Below, piece by piece: positions 16,975 to 25,602 of a stretch of DNA of 64,000 nucleotides. The DNA lies in the NCBI RefSeq assembly GCF_013415105.1, contig NZ_JACCDF010000012.1:62001-126000 (forward strand). Direction: 5' to 3'. Positions within the stretch are counted from its first letter, which is position 1, and each line of letters starts with the position of its first letter. The notes beneath the pieces were generated by a model. That model was not told the origin of the DNA. It searched no databases and saw nothing but the letters and a program-made list of their open reading frames with translations. The position numbers were made by a program, and so were the translations under genes. The stretch comes from Vreelandella salicampi. Its GTDB lineage: Bacteria > Pseudomonadota > Gammaproteobacteria > Pseudomonadales > Halomonadaceae.

Positions 16975-17841
16975 GTGTATACGTGGCTTTACGCGGCAGG
17001 ATTGTTAGCTGGCGGTTCGGCGCTGGGCATTGTGCTGCAGCAGCGTTTTCATCGCCGTTTGCACCGCGAGCTCGCCGCACCCCGGGAGCCGGTGAGCAAC
17101 ACGCTTGATGCTTACTCGCTAGAAGGTGAAACGGTACACTTCCCTACCCAGCGCGGGCGGAAACTAGAAGGCTGGTGGTTGCCTGCGGCATCTGCCCAAG
17201 GGCACGTGGTGATGACTCACGGCTGGGGAGCAAACCGCGCCACTCTGTTGGTGTTGGCGCCGCTTTTGCTGGAGGCCGGCTGGAACGTGCTGGTGTTTGA
17301 CGTGCGCAACCACGGTAACAGCGATAGCGATACGTTTTCCTCTATGCCGCGTTTCGCCGAGGATATCGATGCGGCGCTTGCCTGGTTGCACAGGGCCCAC
17401 GCCACGCGTCCGGTCGCGCTGATCGGTCACTCGGTGGGTGCTGCCGCCACGCTGCTTGCTGCTTCGCGCCGCGACGATATTACCGCCGTGGTGAGCCTTT
17501 CAAGCTTTGCCCACCCGGATGGCATGATGCGACGCTGGCTTTCCGAGAAAGGCCTGCCGTTTTTCCCCTTGGGTTGGTACGTGCTGCGCTATGTTGAGCG
17601 CGTGATCGACCACCGCTTTGATGCCATCGCGCCGGTGAATACGTTGGGTAAGATACGCTGCCCGGTGCTCTTGGTGCACGGCGAAAATGACACCATCATC
17701 CCGCTTAACGATGCGTATACCCTTGCGGATAAGCACAACAACGCGACGTTGCGCTTGGTAGAAGGTGGACACGACTTAAGCGAAAGCCTTGCACACCACG
17801 GCGATGAGCTGGTGGCGTTTTTACGTGCGGCGCTGCCATGA
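16975..17841 (+). CDS. Alpha/beta hydrolase, membrane-anchored
   Basis: A 288-residue hydrolase with an N-terminal membrane segment (YTWLYAAGLLAGGSALGIVL) that probably anchors it. The catalytic triad is visible: nucleophile Ser in LIGHSVGAA, acid in VHGENDTIIP, and His in VEGGHDLSE; the oxyanion region is THGWGANRA. The fold resembles BAAT/dipeptidyl-peptidase-like serine hydrolases, but the substrate is unknown. The GTG at 16975 is preferred because AGGAGG lies 7 bases upstream; an extended frame to 16879 runs through the 12-bp repeats. The 3' end overlaps the convergent sulfur-transferase gene by 21 bases. Confidence 0.83.
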   Translation: MYTWLYAAGLLAGGSALGIVLQQRFHRRLHRELAAPREPVSNTLDAYSLEGETVHFPTQRGRKLEGWWLPAASAQGHVVMTHGWGANRATLLVLAPLLLEAGWNVLVFDVRNHGNSDSDTFSSMPRFAEDIDAALAWLHRAHATRPVALIGHSVGAAATLLAASRRDDITAVVSLSSFAHPDGMMRRWLSEKGLPFFPLGWYVLRYVERVIDHRFDAIAPVNTLGKIRCPVLLVHGENDTIIPLNDAYTLADKHNNATLRLVEGGHDLSESLAHHGDELVAFLRAALP

Positions 17842-18270
17842 ATTACTTTGTGCAGCTTCTAGTGTGCTGCGGCGCTCTTCCAGGTCGTGGCCCGCTTCGT
17901 GGGCAGCCGCCAGCAGTGCAGGGATATCGCAGCTGTGCTCTTGGCTTTTCGCGTGCGCCCAAAGATGCACGGCGCGCTTGCCGCTGCGGCAGAAGGCGAG
18001 AATCGGTGTTGGGAGTTCATCCAGCGCGCGACTAAACGCGGCGATGTCGGCGTCGCTGTACTCGCCCGGCGTCACGGGAATGCAGCGCCACTCAAGCCCC
18101 AGCGCGTGCGCTTTGGTGCTCAGCGGTTTGTCGTCTGGGTGGTCATTCGCTTCACCGGGGCGGCGATTGCAGATCACCGATTTGAAACCGCGCTGGGCGA
18201 CATCTTCCAAATCATCCGGGGTAATCGCGTCGCAAATGGCAAAGCCTGGCTCGAGCTCTTGGATATTCAA
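17821..18270 (-). CDS. Rhodanese-like / TIGR01244 (DUF442) sulfur-transferase
   Basis: A protein of 149 residues of the beta-lactamase-hydrolase-like phosphatase family (DUF442), which works with persulfide dioxygenase in sulfide detoxification. The active-site loop is CRSGKR with Cys94, matching the rhodanese CxxGxR pattern; SVICNRRPGEANDHP near residues 31-45 is the conserved family segment. The TTG at 18270 was chosen because AAGGAG sits 6 bases upstream and family members begin M-N-I; the longer ATG start at 18306 lacks this. It is downstream of the MBL-fold gene on the same strand, and its end overlaps the convergent hydrolase. Confidence 0.83.
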   Translation of the reverse strand: MNIQELEPGFAICDAITPDDLEDVAQRGFKSVICNRRPGEANDHPDDKPLSTKAHALGLEWRCIPVTPGEYSDADIAAFSRALDELPTPILAFCRSGKRAVHLWAHAKSQEHSCDIPALLAAAHEAGHDLEERRSTLEAAQSNSWQRRT

Positions 18271-18356
18271 GGCAATCTCCTTATGTTTTCGGTACACCCC
18301 TGTCATCGACAGCAGGGTGTCGTAATCGTGCGCGACATGCGGTTGCGTTGGTTATG

Positions 18357-19265
18357 TTACTCCCAGGCAGCGCCTTCTAGGGCATCTAGCGGGATTTTTA
18401 GGTAGCGTTTGCCATTGGCTTCCGGCTCCGGCAGGCGCCCGCCACGTGTGTTCACTTGCAGCGCATGCAGGATCAGCTTCGGCATCGGTAGCTCGCTGTC
18501 ACGCTTGTCGCGCAGGGCGATAAAGTCTGTCTGATTGACACCGGCCAGGTGCGGGTTCTCGGCTTTTTGCTGCTTAACCGTACTTTCCCACTGCGGTTCA
18601 CGGCCATCTGGCATGTAGTCATGGCCGGTGAACAGCCGCGTGTCCTCTGGTAGGGCGAGGATCGCCTGAATCGAATCCCACAGCGTTTTGGCGCTGCCCC
18701 CCGGGAAATCAGCGCGTGCGGTGCCAAAGTCGGGCTGAAACAGGGTGTCGTGAACAAAAGCGGCATCCCCAATCACGTAGGTGATTGAGGCCAGCGTGTG
18801 GCCTGGCGAAAACATCACTCGTGCATCAATATTGCCGACCTTAAACGTCTCGCCCTCGGCGAAAAGATGATCCCATTGGCGGCCGTCGGCGGGGAAATCC
18901 GGCCAGTGATAAATCCCTTTCCATAGCTCTTGTACGTCTTTAACGTAAATGCCAATGCCCGTGGGAGCGCCGGTCTTTTCTTTCAGATAGTGTGCCGCCG
19001 AAAAGTGATCGGCGTGGGGGTGGGTGTCGAGAATCCACTGCACGGTAAAGCCTTGCTCGTTGATGTAAGCCAAGAGCTCATCGGCATGGTGGGTAGCGGT
19101 GGCGCCCGATTTTTCGTCGTAATCGAGCACCGGGTCAATAATCGCGCACTGTTTCGTTGCCGGATCGCTGACGATGTACTGCACGCTGAACGTGCGCGAG
19201 TCAAAAAAGCCGGCGACATCGGGCGCGCTGGCATTTGTGCCGTGTGAAAGCGAAAACGTTTGCAT
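18357..19265 (-). CDS. MBL-fold persulfide dioxygenase-type hydrolase
   Basis: A 302-residue metallo-beta-lactamase-fold protein of the ETHE1/BLH group, which oxidises glutathione persulfide to sulfite. The metal motif is THPHADHFSAAHYL; further ligands are in FSPGHTLASITYVIGD and FTGHDYMPDGR. The C-terminal region fits the bacterial subgroup of about 290-300 residues. GGAGGG precedes the ATG. It lies 86 bases upstream of the rhodanese-like gene, giving a two-gene sulfide-detoxification operon; a palindrome at 19324-19337 is a likely operator. Confidence 0.88.
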   Translation of the reverse strand: MQTFSLSHGTNASAPDVAGFFDSRTFSVQYIVSDPATKQCAIIDPVLDYDEKSGATATHHADELLAYINEQGFTVQWILDTHPHADHFSAAHYLKEKTGAPTGIGIYVKDVQELWKGIYHWPDFPADGRQWDHLFAEGETFKVGNIDARVMFSPGHTLASITYVIGDAAFVHDTLFQPDFGTARADFPGGSAKTLWDSIQAILALPEDTRLFTGHDYMPDGREPQWESTVKQQKAENPHLAGVNQTDFIALRDKRDSELPMPKLILHALQVNTRGGRLPEPEANGKRYLKIPLDALEGAAWE

Positions 19266-19323
19266 GGTGCCCTCCGTAAAGGAGTGAAATAAAGTTTCTA
19301 TTTGATTCTAAAGATAGCTCATA

Positions 19324-19337
19324 TTCTTATATAAGAA
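19324..19337. promoter_or_regulatory. 14-bp AT-rich palindrome, candidate sulfide-responsive operator
   Basis: TTCTTATATAAGAA is a perfect 14-bp palindrome 59 bases upstream of the persulfide dioxygenase start. An AT-rich palindrome overlapping the promoter fits the way ArsR-family persulfide sensors (BigR/SqrR) control this operon in other proteobacteria. No such regulator gene is in the window, so the link is inferred. Confidence 0.5.
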
Positions 19338-19376
19338 AATAACTTCTCTGCATAGCGAATATAGTGCCGGGGTATC

Positions 19377-19403
19377 AAAAAAAGGGCGCCGATACCGGCG
19401 CCC
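19377..19403 (-). terminator. Terminator of the cyd operon
   Basis: A perfect 8-bp GC stem (GGGCGCCG with CGGCGCCC, loop ATAC) is flanked on its left by seven A, which read as a T-run on the minus strand. It lies 45 bases after the cydB stop. Confidence 0.88.
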
Positions 19404-19447
19404 AGGTCTGCATTCAACATGCAGAGGGGAGATAACCAGAGCCGCTG

Positions 19448-20449
19448 TTAGTGGTAGCCTTCGCCGACTTTGACCTTGCCGCGGAAGACCCAGTAGGTCC
19501 ACGCGGTGTAGGCGAGCACAATAGGAATGATAAACACGACGCCAATCAGCAGGAAAAGCTGCGATTCGGGTGCTGAAGACGCATCCCAGATGGTGTAGTC
19601 GGGGGGGACGATAACCGGCCACTTGCTGGCGATTAGCCCCAAATAAGTGAAGATGAAAAGCCCCAGCGCCATCACGAAAGGAAGCTTTTCCTGCTGACGT
19701 TTGACGCTGCGGTAGAGCATGCCCGCGCATACAAATGCCAGAATCGGCAGGATCCAGATAAGGTGAATTTGATTTAGCCAACGCTCACGTACGGGCAAGC
19801 TTACAAGGGGGGTCCATAGGCTGACGATAGCGAACACGATCAGCACCGCAAGCAACAGCTTCGGTGTGATGCGATACGCCCATGCTTGTACGTAGTCCTC
19901 AGATTTTAGTATCAACCAGGTAGCACCGAGTAGCGCGTAGCCCGCCATTAAGCCGAGGCCCGTGAGCACGGTGAACGGGGTGAGCCAGTCGAACGCGCTG
20001 CCGACGTAAACAAAATCTTCCACCGCAAAACCCTGGATATACGCGCCGACCACCGCGCCTTGGGCAAACGTGGCCACCGCCGAGCCCCAGCAAAAGGCGC
20101 GGTTCCACCAGTGGCGATTTTTACTCGACTTAAAGCGAAATTCAAACGAGATACCGCGGAAGATAAGCCCCGCTAGCATCAAGAAAACACCGATATACAG
20201 GGCGGGCAGAAACACCGAATACACCAGCGGGAAGGCACCTAAGAGGCCTGCGCCCCCGAGCACTAACCAGGTTTCGTTGCCGTCCCATACCGGGGCGACG
20301 GAGTTCATCATCACATCCCGCGCTTCGTCATCGGGGGCAAAGGGGTACAAAATCCCTAGCCCCAGGTCGAAGCCATCCATCAGGACGTACATAATCACGC
20401 CAAAGCCGATAATACCGGCCCAAATCAACGGCAAATATAAATCGATCAT
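19448..20449 (-). CDS. cydB: Cytochrome bd-type quinol oxidase subunit II
   Basis: The 333-residue integral membrane partner of CydA in the terminal oxidase that reduces oxygen with quinol electrons. It opens MIDLYLPLIWAGIIGFGVIMYVLMDGFDLG and carries the conserved WDGNETWLVLGG motif and GAFPLVYSVFLPALY, with about eight membrane helices. It overlaps the cydA stop by four bases (ATGA). Together with the short Q-loop of CydA this fits the cyanide-insensitive (CIO) branch, so cioB is an equally valid name. Confidence 0.95.
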   Translation of the reverse strand: MIDLYLPLIWAGIIGFGVIMYVLMDGFDLGLGILYPFAPDDEARDVMMNSVAPVWDGNETWLVLGGAGLLGAFPLVYSVFLPALYIGVFLMLAGLIFRGISFEFRFKSSKNRHWWNRAFCWGSAVATFAQGAVVGAYIQGFAVEDFVYVGSAFDWLTPFTVLTGLGLMAGYALLGATWLILKSEDYVQAWAYRITPKLLLAVLIVFAIVSLWTPLVSLPVRERWLNQIHLIWILPILAFVCAGMLYRSVKRQQEKLPFVMALGLFIFTYLGLIASKWPVIVPPDYTIWDASSAPESQLFLLIGVVFIIPIVLAYTAWTYWVFRGKVKVGEGYH

Positions 20450-21864
20450 GAGCGGGCTCCTTGCATGTCACTGTCGTCGTCATCGAACGGCGTATGCACA
20501 GCGGAGAAGGGGCGCTTGGGGCGCTCAACTTCGCCTTGGGTTTCTTCAGGGTCTTCCAGCATGCCGTTGCGCACTACGCGGGTGAGGTAGTAAACACCCA
20601 CGCAGAACACCACGCTGTAAACCGCGATATAGCCGATTAGGGTAAACAGCGCCATGGCACCGGTCAGCGACGGTGTGACCCCTTCCGCGTGGGACATGAC
20701 GCCATAAACCAGCCACGGGGCACGACCGGATTCGGTGACAATCCAGCCAGCCAGTACCGCAACAAAGGGCGACACAATCATGCCGACCAGCACTTTCAGG
20801 AACATCGGACTCTGGTAGAAGCGGTCGCGGCGGCGCAGGATCAACCCGGCAATCGCCACGCCGATCATCGCAAAGCCAAGGCCCACCATGATGCGGAACG
20901 ACCAGAACACAATCGCCACCGGCGGCTGCTCATCGGGCGCTGCTTCAGAAATACCCGGAACGACGCCATCCGTGTGGTGGGTCAGGATTAGGCTGGCAAG
21001 GCTCGGAATGCCGATTTCGAAGTGGTTGGTTTGGGCGTCTTGGTCGGGGATGGCGAACAGCAGCAGCGGTACGTTAGATTGAGTTTCCCAATTGCCTTCC
21101 ATCGCGGCAACCTTCGTGGGCTGGTGCTCCAGCGTATTCAAACCATGAAAGTCGCCGACAACGGCTTGCGCCGGTGCGAGAAATAACAGCAGCCACAAAC
21201 ACATGGAAAGGGCTTTTTTGTTGGCTTCAACATCACGTTGACGCAACAAGAACCAAGCACTGACACCCGCAACGACAAAACCGCCGGTTAAGAACGAGGC
21301 CATGCCCATGTGCGAAAAGCGATACCAGAACGACGGGTTAAAGATCGCCTCCATCCAGGACGTAATATGGAAGCGGCCGTCAATGACCTCAAAGCCGGCC
21401 GGGGTCTGCATCCAGCTGTTGGCGGAAAGAATCCAGAACGAGGATATAAACGTCCCTATCGCGACCATAATGGCAGCAAACAGATGCACACCTTCAGGGA
21501 CTTTATGGCGACCAAAGAGCAGCACACCAAGGAAGGCCGCTTCAAGGAAGAAGGCCGTCACCACTTCGTAACTGAGTACGGGGCCAAGGAAGTTCGACGT
21601 CGCCTGGGCGAAATTACTCCAGTTGGTGCCGAACTGGAACGACATCACGATGCCTGACACTACGCCCATGCCAAACACGACGGCGAAAACCTTGGTCCAA
21701 AAGAGTGCTAGGCGATCCCAGGCGGGGTTTTCGGTTTTATAAAAAAGGCCATGCAGCACGGCAATATATGACGCCAACCCGATAGTGAATACCGGAAATA
21801 TGGCGTGAAATGAAACCACAAAGGCAAACTGCAGCCTCGAGAGTAACAGCGGATCAAGCTCCAT
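20446..21864 (-). CDS. cydA: Cytochrome bd-type quinol oxidase subunit I (CIO-type, short Q-loop)
   Basis: The heme-bearing catalytic subunit, 472 residues. The start MELDPLLLSRLQFAFVVSFH contains the heme-ligand His; GPVLSYEVVTAFFLEAAFLGVLLFG and the GRAPW-type Q-site motif are present. The length is well below the 522 residues of E. coli CydA, consistent with a short Q-loop as in CioA oxidases. The ATG at 21864 has GGGAGG 5-6 bases upstream; a longer frame to 21972 encodes no family sequence. It lies 194 bases after cydC on the same strand. Confidence 0.94.
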   Translation of the reverse strand: MELDPLLLSRLQFAFVVSFHAIFPVFTIGLASYIAVLHGLFYKTENPAWDRLALFWTKVFAVVFGMGVVSGIVMSFQFGTNWSNFAQATSNFLGPVLSYEVVTAFFLEAAFLGVLLFGRHKVPEGVHLFAAIMVAIGTFISSFWILSANSWMQTPAGFEVIDGRFHITSWMEAIFNPSFWYRFSHMGMASFLTGGFVVAGVSAWFLLRQRDVEANKKALSMCLWLLLFLAPAQAVVGDFHGLNTLEHQPTKVAAMEGNWETQSNVPLLLFAIPDQDAQTNHFEIGIPSLASLILTHHTDGVVPGISEAAPDEQPPVAIVFWSFRIMVGLGFAMIGVAIAGLILRRRDRFYQSPMFLKVLVGMIVSPFVAVLAGWIVTESGRAPWLVYGVMSHAEGVTPSLTGAMALFTLIGYIAVYSVVFCVGVYYLTRVVRNGMLEDPEETQGEVERPKRPFSAVHTPFDDDDSDMQGARS

Positions 21865-22058
21865 GATTACCTCCCAGAGCACGTCGCGGGGCAAGAGATA
21901 AGCACTTCGGCAACAATAAAAACCCGTAAATAGCGCCGGAGTTTTTATCCGTAATTGGAATATGCTTATCATGTAATTTCTATTTTAGAGTAAAATCCTG
22001 GTCGCTATAAGCTTAAGTTAATCTATTGGCGATGGCGTATTGTCGCAGTGAAGGGCGC

Positions 22059-23750
22059 TTAATCCGCTAGCGCCACCGCGTGGGTGATGCGTGGCGGTAA
22101 GGGGGCATTTTTGTTAAGACCATGAACAAGATAGATCACACTACGACCCGCCAGCCAGGAATCCATAAAGTTTGACAAATGTTGTGCAGTAAGTTCATCA
22201 ACGCCAGCAAACGGTTCATCTAGCAGTACAAGGTCTGGATCGCGCAAAAATAGCCGCGCCAGCGCCACGCGGCGAGCTTGCCCCCCCGAGAGCTGACGGC
22301 CGCCTTCCCCAACGCGGGTTTTTAACCCTTGAGGCAGTGTGTTCGCCCATTCGGCCAGATCGACGTTTTTCAGCACGCGCCACAGTGCGGCATCGTCGGC
22401 CTCGGGATTCGCCAGGCGTAGGTTGGCCGCGAGGCTGTCGTCTAAAAGCTCGGTTTGTTGGGTAAGCACAGCAACGCGTTGGCGCAACGTGTCTTCTGGC
22501 CACTGAGCAAGCGGCACGCCGCCGAGGGTGATGTGCCCTGAGGTGGGGGATAGCTGACGGCTCACGAGGGCGGCCAGGGTGGATTTACCCGAGCCGGAAG
22601 CGCCGGTTATCGCCAAGCGCTCGCCGGGGTTAAGGGTCAGCGAGAGCGACGTCAGCGCCGGCTGAAGGGCACCTGGATAATGCACGTGCACGTTTTCCAG
22701 TGTCAGCGTGTGAGCGTTTTTCACTGGCTGAGAAACCTCAGTATTTGTCGGCATTTGCTGTGCGTTAAGCTGGTTTAAGCGCGCCGCGGCCCCTTTGGTG
22801 GCGCCAAGCCAGGTGAACGAGGCCGGCAGTGCCCCAAGCGCCTCGTTCATGGCGAGTACCGCCATCACTAGCATCACCATCACCGGGCCGCTAACCGTCC
22901 CGGCCTGCCACGCTTGGGCGGCAAACCAAAGTGTCATCAGCGTGGCGGCACTTACCAGCCACCCTTCCAGCGCGTTGCCCAACGCCGATAGTCGCCCGAG
23001 CGTTCGCTGGTCGTGCTGCAAGCGCATTTCAATCTCATCGAGACGCGCGCGGTGGTCAGCCAAACTGCCGTAAGCTTCCAGTTCCGCCAGCCCCTGAAGC
23101 TGCTCAATGGCGCGGCTACGCAGCGCTTCCAGCTGGTGAACGTGGCGCTCGCTTGCCGCCATGCCCAGCCGCGCCTGGCCGAGCGTCAGCCATAGCCACC
23201 CAAGAATGAGCACAGCAGCAAGTAGCGCGCCGGCCCTCGGAACAAAGATCGCGACGCCGCCGCTCAGCAGGAGAATCGCGACTAAGGCCACCGCAGGCGG
23301 TGCAAGCAGGCGCAAATAGAGACTATCCAGGGTGTCGATATCAGCTGTCAGGCGGTTGAGCCAGTCGCTGGCGCGACGTTTGGCTAGCGTGCGGCTATCC
23401 AGCCCAGCAAGCACGCCAAAAAGCTGGGTGCGTAAATCCGATAGCAGGCGCAGTACCGTATCGTGGTTGTACAAACGCTCGACGTAACGGGTCACCGTGC
23501 GGCTGACGGCGAAAAAACGAATTGCCCCGCCGGGTACGTAGACCTCAAGGCTGGCGGCAACGCCTGCGGCGAGCAACAGCCCGGTGATACCGGTGGCGGT
23601 AATAAACCACCCGGAGATAGCCAAAAGCCCCAGCGCTGAGAACAAGGTGAGCGCCATGAGTAGCGCACCCAGCCATAGCCGCGCACGGCGTTTGGCCAAT
23701 GCCGAAAGCCACGGGCGTAGCGTGTCGAAAAGCGTATCAGGCGGGGTCAT
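22059..23750 (-). CDS. cydC: Heterodimeric thiol ABC exporter subunit CydC
   Basis: CydC pairs with CydD to export cysteine/glutathione and is required for bd-oxidase assembly. The protein has 563 residues: a six-helix transmembrane half (about 1-310) and an ABC ATPase half with Walker A GASGSGKST, signature LSGGQARRVALARL and Walker B VLLDEPFAG. The ATG at 23750 has AGGAGG 6 bases upstream and overlaps the cydD end by 14 bases; an in-frame extension to 23846 lies inside cydD and is unlikely to be used. Confidence 0.93.
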   Translation of the reverse strand: MTPPDTLFDTLRPWLSALAKRRARLWLGALLMALTLFSALGLLAISGWFITATGITGLLLAAGVAASLEVYVPGGAIRFFAVSRTVTRYVERLYNHDTVLRLLSDLRTQLFGVLAGLDSRTLAKRRASDWLNRLTADIDTLDSLYLRLLAPPAVALVAILLLSGGVAIFVPRAGALLAAVLILGWLWLTLGQARLGMAASERHVHQLEALRSRAIEQLQGLAELEAYGSLADHRARLDEIEMRLQHDQRTLGRLSALGNALEGWLVSAATLMTLWFAAQAWQAGTVSGPVMVMLVMAVLAMNEALGALPASFTWLGATKGAAARLNQLNAQQMPTNTEVSQPVKNAHTLTLENVHVHYPGALQPALTSLSLTLNPGERLAITGASGSGKSTLAALVSRQLSPTSGHITLGGVPLAQWPEDTLRQRVAVLTQQTELLDDSLAANLRLANPEADDAALWRVLKNVDLAEWANTLPQGLKTRVGEGGRQLSGGQARRVALARLFLRDPDLVLLDEPFAGVDELTAQHLSNFMDSWLAGRSVIYLVHGLNKNAPLPPRITHAVALAD

Positions 23751-25470
23751 CGCGCACCTCCTGGCCTTGAGCTGAGTAAAGATCGCCGTGTTCGATATGC
23801 CAGTGGCGGTCGGCCAGGGCCTTAAGCGCCGGGTGGTGGGTGGCAATCACCAGTGTGCGGCCTTCGCGCTTGAGCGCTTCAAGCCCCTGCATCACCGCGC
23901 GCTCGGTGTGTTCATCCAGGCTGGCGGTGGGCTCATCGAGTAACACCAGTGGCGCCTGGGAGAGGAATACCCGTGCCAGCGCCAGCCGCTGCGCTTGCCC
24001 GCCGGAAAGCCCTACACCGCGCTCGCTAATAGACGTTTCGACACCGTGGGGTAAGCCGCTGACCAAGTCAGAGAGGTCCGCATGGGCGAGCGCTTGGTGA
24101 AGCGCCTCGTCGCTGGCTTTCGGGGCGGCGAGGCGTAAATTTTCCGCCAGCGTGCCCTGAATCAGCAGGGGGCGTTGATCCATCCAGGCAAAGCGTACAT
24201 CGGAAGCGACCAATCGCGAGCCCTCGCCTGGGTCGACAAAACCGGCGAGCAGCTGCAAAAGCGTTGATTTACCGCTACCCGAGGCGCCGGTAAGTATCAC
24301 GGTTTCACCGCGCGCGAGCGAAAGGGTGACCGGGCCAAGCACCACGCCACGCTCCGGGTGGGAAACGCGGGCGTTTTGCAGCGCGATAAGTGTATTGGGT
24401 GCTTCCGGCACGGGAGGCGTGTGGCCGGTACGCGTGGTCGGCGGCGGCTCGGCGAGTAAGTTGACTAGACTATCGGCTGCCCCCAGCGCGGCTGCGCGGT
24501 CGTGGTAGTGCTGGGCAAGGCTTCTTAGTGGCTGAAAAAATTCCGGCGCCAGCAGCAAGATGAATAAGCCGCTAAATAGCGTTAGCTCATCCGAGGGGCC
24601 GTACTCGATGTAGCCAAGAAGCCCAAAGCCGATGTAAATCGCCACTACGGCAATCGCCACCGCAGCAAAAAACTCCAACACCGCCGAGGAGAGAAACGCA
24701 AGGCGTAGGGTGCGCATGTTGCGGGTGCGGTAGCCTTCGGAGGCCGCCCACACGCTTTCGCGCGCCTGCGCCGTTTGGCCGAACAGCTGCAGCGTGGTGA
24801 GGCTTCTTACACGGTCGATAAAGTGCCCGGAAAGACGCGCGACCGCGGCGAACTGGTCACGGTTTAAGCGCTCGGCGCCCATGCCGACGAGCGCCATAAA
24901 GAGCGGAATCATCGGCGCAGCAAGGGCAAGAAACAGCGCCGCCAGCCAATCTTGCCGCAGAGTAATGACGAACACCCCTAACGGCAGCAGCGTGGCAAGC
25001 CAGAGCTGCACGCGAAAGTGGGCAAAGTAGCCGTCCAGCGCTTCCACTTGTTCTACCAGCTGATAGGAAAGCGACGCGGAGTGATAGCCCGACAGCCGCA
25101 CTGGCCCGAGCGCGATCATATGATGTAAAAGCCGCTGGCGAAGCCGTTTGCGGATGGCGAGTGACGCCTGTTGGCTCAGCGTTTCTTGCAGGTAGGTGAG
25201 AAGCCCGCGGAGCGGCAGAATCAGAAGCCATAGCGCGAAGAGCGGGCTGAGCTCGCGTAGTGGCTGTGAATCGACAATAAGAGCGGTAACACACCAAGCA
25301 AAGAGTCCCATTTGCACCCAGGTAAACGCACCGGCCAACAGGCCGCTTGCCACGGCAAGCCTAAAGCGGCGTTGCTCCTCGCGCGCGAGCTGGTTGAGTA
25401 ATTGCTTAGCGCTATTGCCACTTTTATCGCTTTTAGCACTCGTAACACTATTAGCACTAAGTGCCGCCAT
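23737..25470 (-). CDS. cydD: Heterodimeric thiol ABC exporter subunit CydD
   Basis: The 577-residue partner of CydC. Transmembrane half to about residue 330, then an ATPase with Walker A GASGSGKST, signature LSGGQAQRLALARV and Walker B VLLDEPTASLD. The first 20 residues after the start are a low-complexity Ser-Ala/Asp-Lys stretch encoded by 9-base repeats, and the leader carries a separate 14-15-base repeat array. It is the first gene of a probable cydD-cydC-cydA-cydB operon on the minus strand. Confidence 0.93.
   Translation of the reverse strand: MAALSANSVTSAKSDKSGNSAKQLLNQLAREEQRRFRLAVASGLLAGAFTWVQMGLFAWCVTALIVDSQPLRELSPLFALWLLILPLRGLLTYLQETLSQQASLAIRKRLRQRLLHHMIALGPVRLSGYHSASLSYQLVEQVEALDGYFAHFRVQLWLATLLPLGVFVITLRQDWLAALFLALAAPMIPLFMALVGMGAERLNRDQFAAVARLSGHFIDRVRSLTTLQLFGQTAQARESVWAASEGYRTRNMRTLRLAFLSSAVLEFFAAVAIAVVAIYIGFGLLGYIEYGPSDELTLFSGLFILLLAPEFFQPLRSLAQHYHDRAAALGAADSLVNLLAEPPPTTRTGHTPPVPEAPNTLIALQNARVSHPERGVVLGPVTLSLARGETVILTGASGSGKSTLLQLLAGFVDPGEGSRLVASDVRFAWMDQRPLLIQGTLAENLRLAAPKASDEALHQALAHADLSDLVSGLPHGVETSISERGVGLSGGQAQRLALARVFLSQAPLVLLDEPTASLDEHTERAVMQGLEALKREGRTLVIATHHPALKALADRHWHIEHGDLYSAQGQEVRDDPA
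25410..25463 (-). repeat. Six 9-bp degenerate units in the cydD N-terminal codons
   Basis: Six consecutive 9-base units, mostly of plus-strand form CACTxxTAG or CGCTTTTAG, span codons 3-20 of cydD. On the coding strand they give a three-residue rhythm (Ser-Ala-Lys, Ser-Asp-Lys, Ser-Gly-Asn, Ser-Ala-Lys). Unit gain or loss would keep the frame and change only tail length. Confidence 0.5.
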
Positions 25471-25475
25471 GACAG

Positions 25476-25519
25476 CCCCTTAAATTCGAGCCCCTGAATT
25501 TGAGGTCCTGAAACTTGAG
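25476..25519 (-). repeat. Three 14-15-bp tandem units in the cydD leader
   Basis: Plus-strand units begin at 25476 (15 b), 25491 (14 b) and 25505 (15 b), each ending TTGAG or TCGAG and starting CCCCT or GTCCT. On the minus strand each unit therefore carries an AGGGG- or AGGAC-type purine block; the copy nearest the gene (AAGGGG) is the cydD ribosome-binding site, six bases before the ATG. Confidence 0.55.
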
Positions 25520-25602
25520 AAAAGTAGTCAGGTAATGCCGTTAGAGTACGGCGAAAGTCGAGCTTTACCAAGGCGAGTGCGGCAAAGCGTCTCGATAGCG
25601 CC

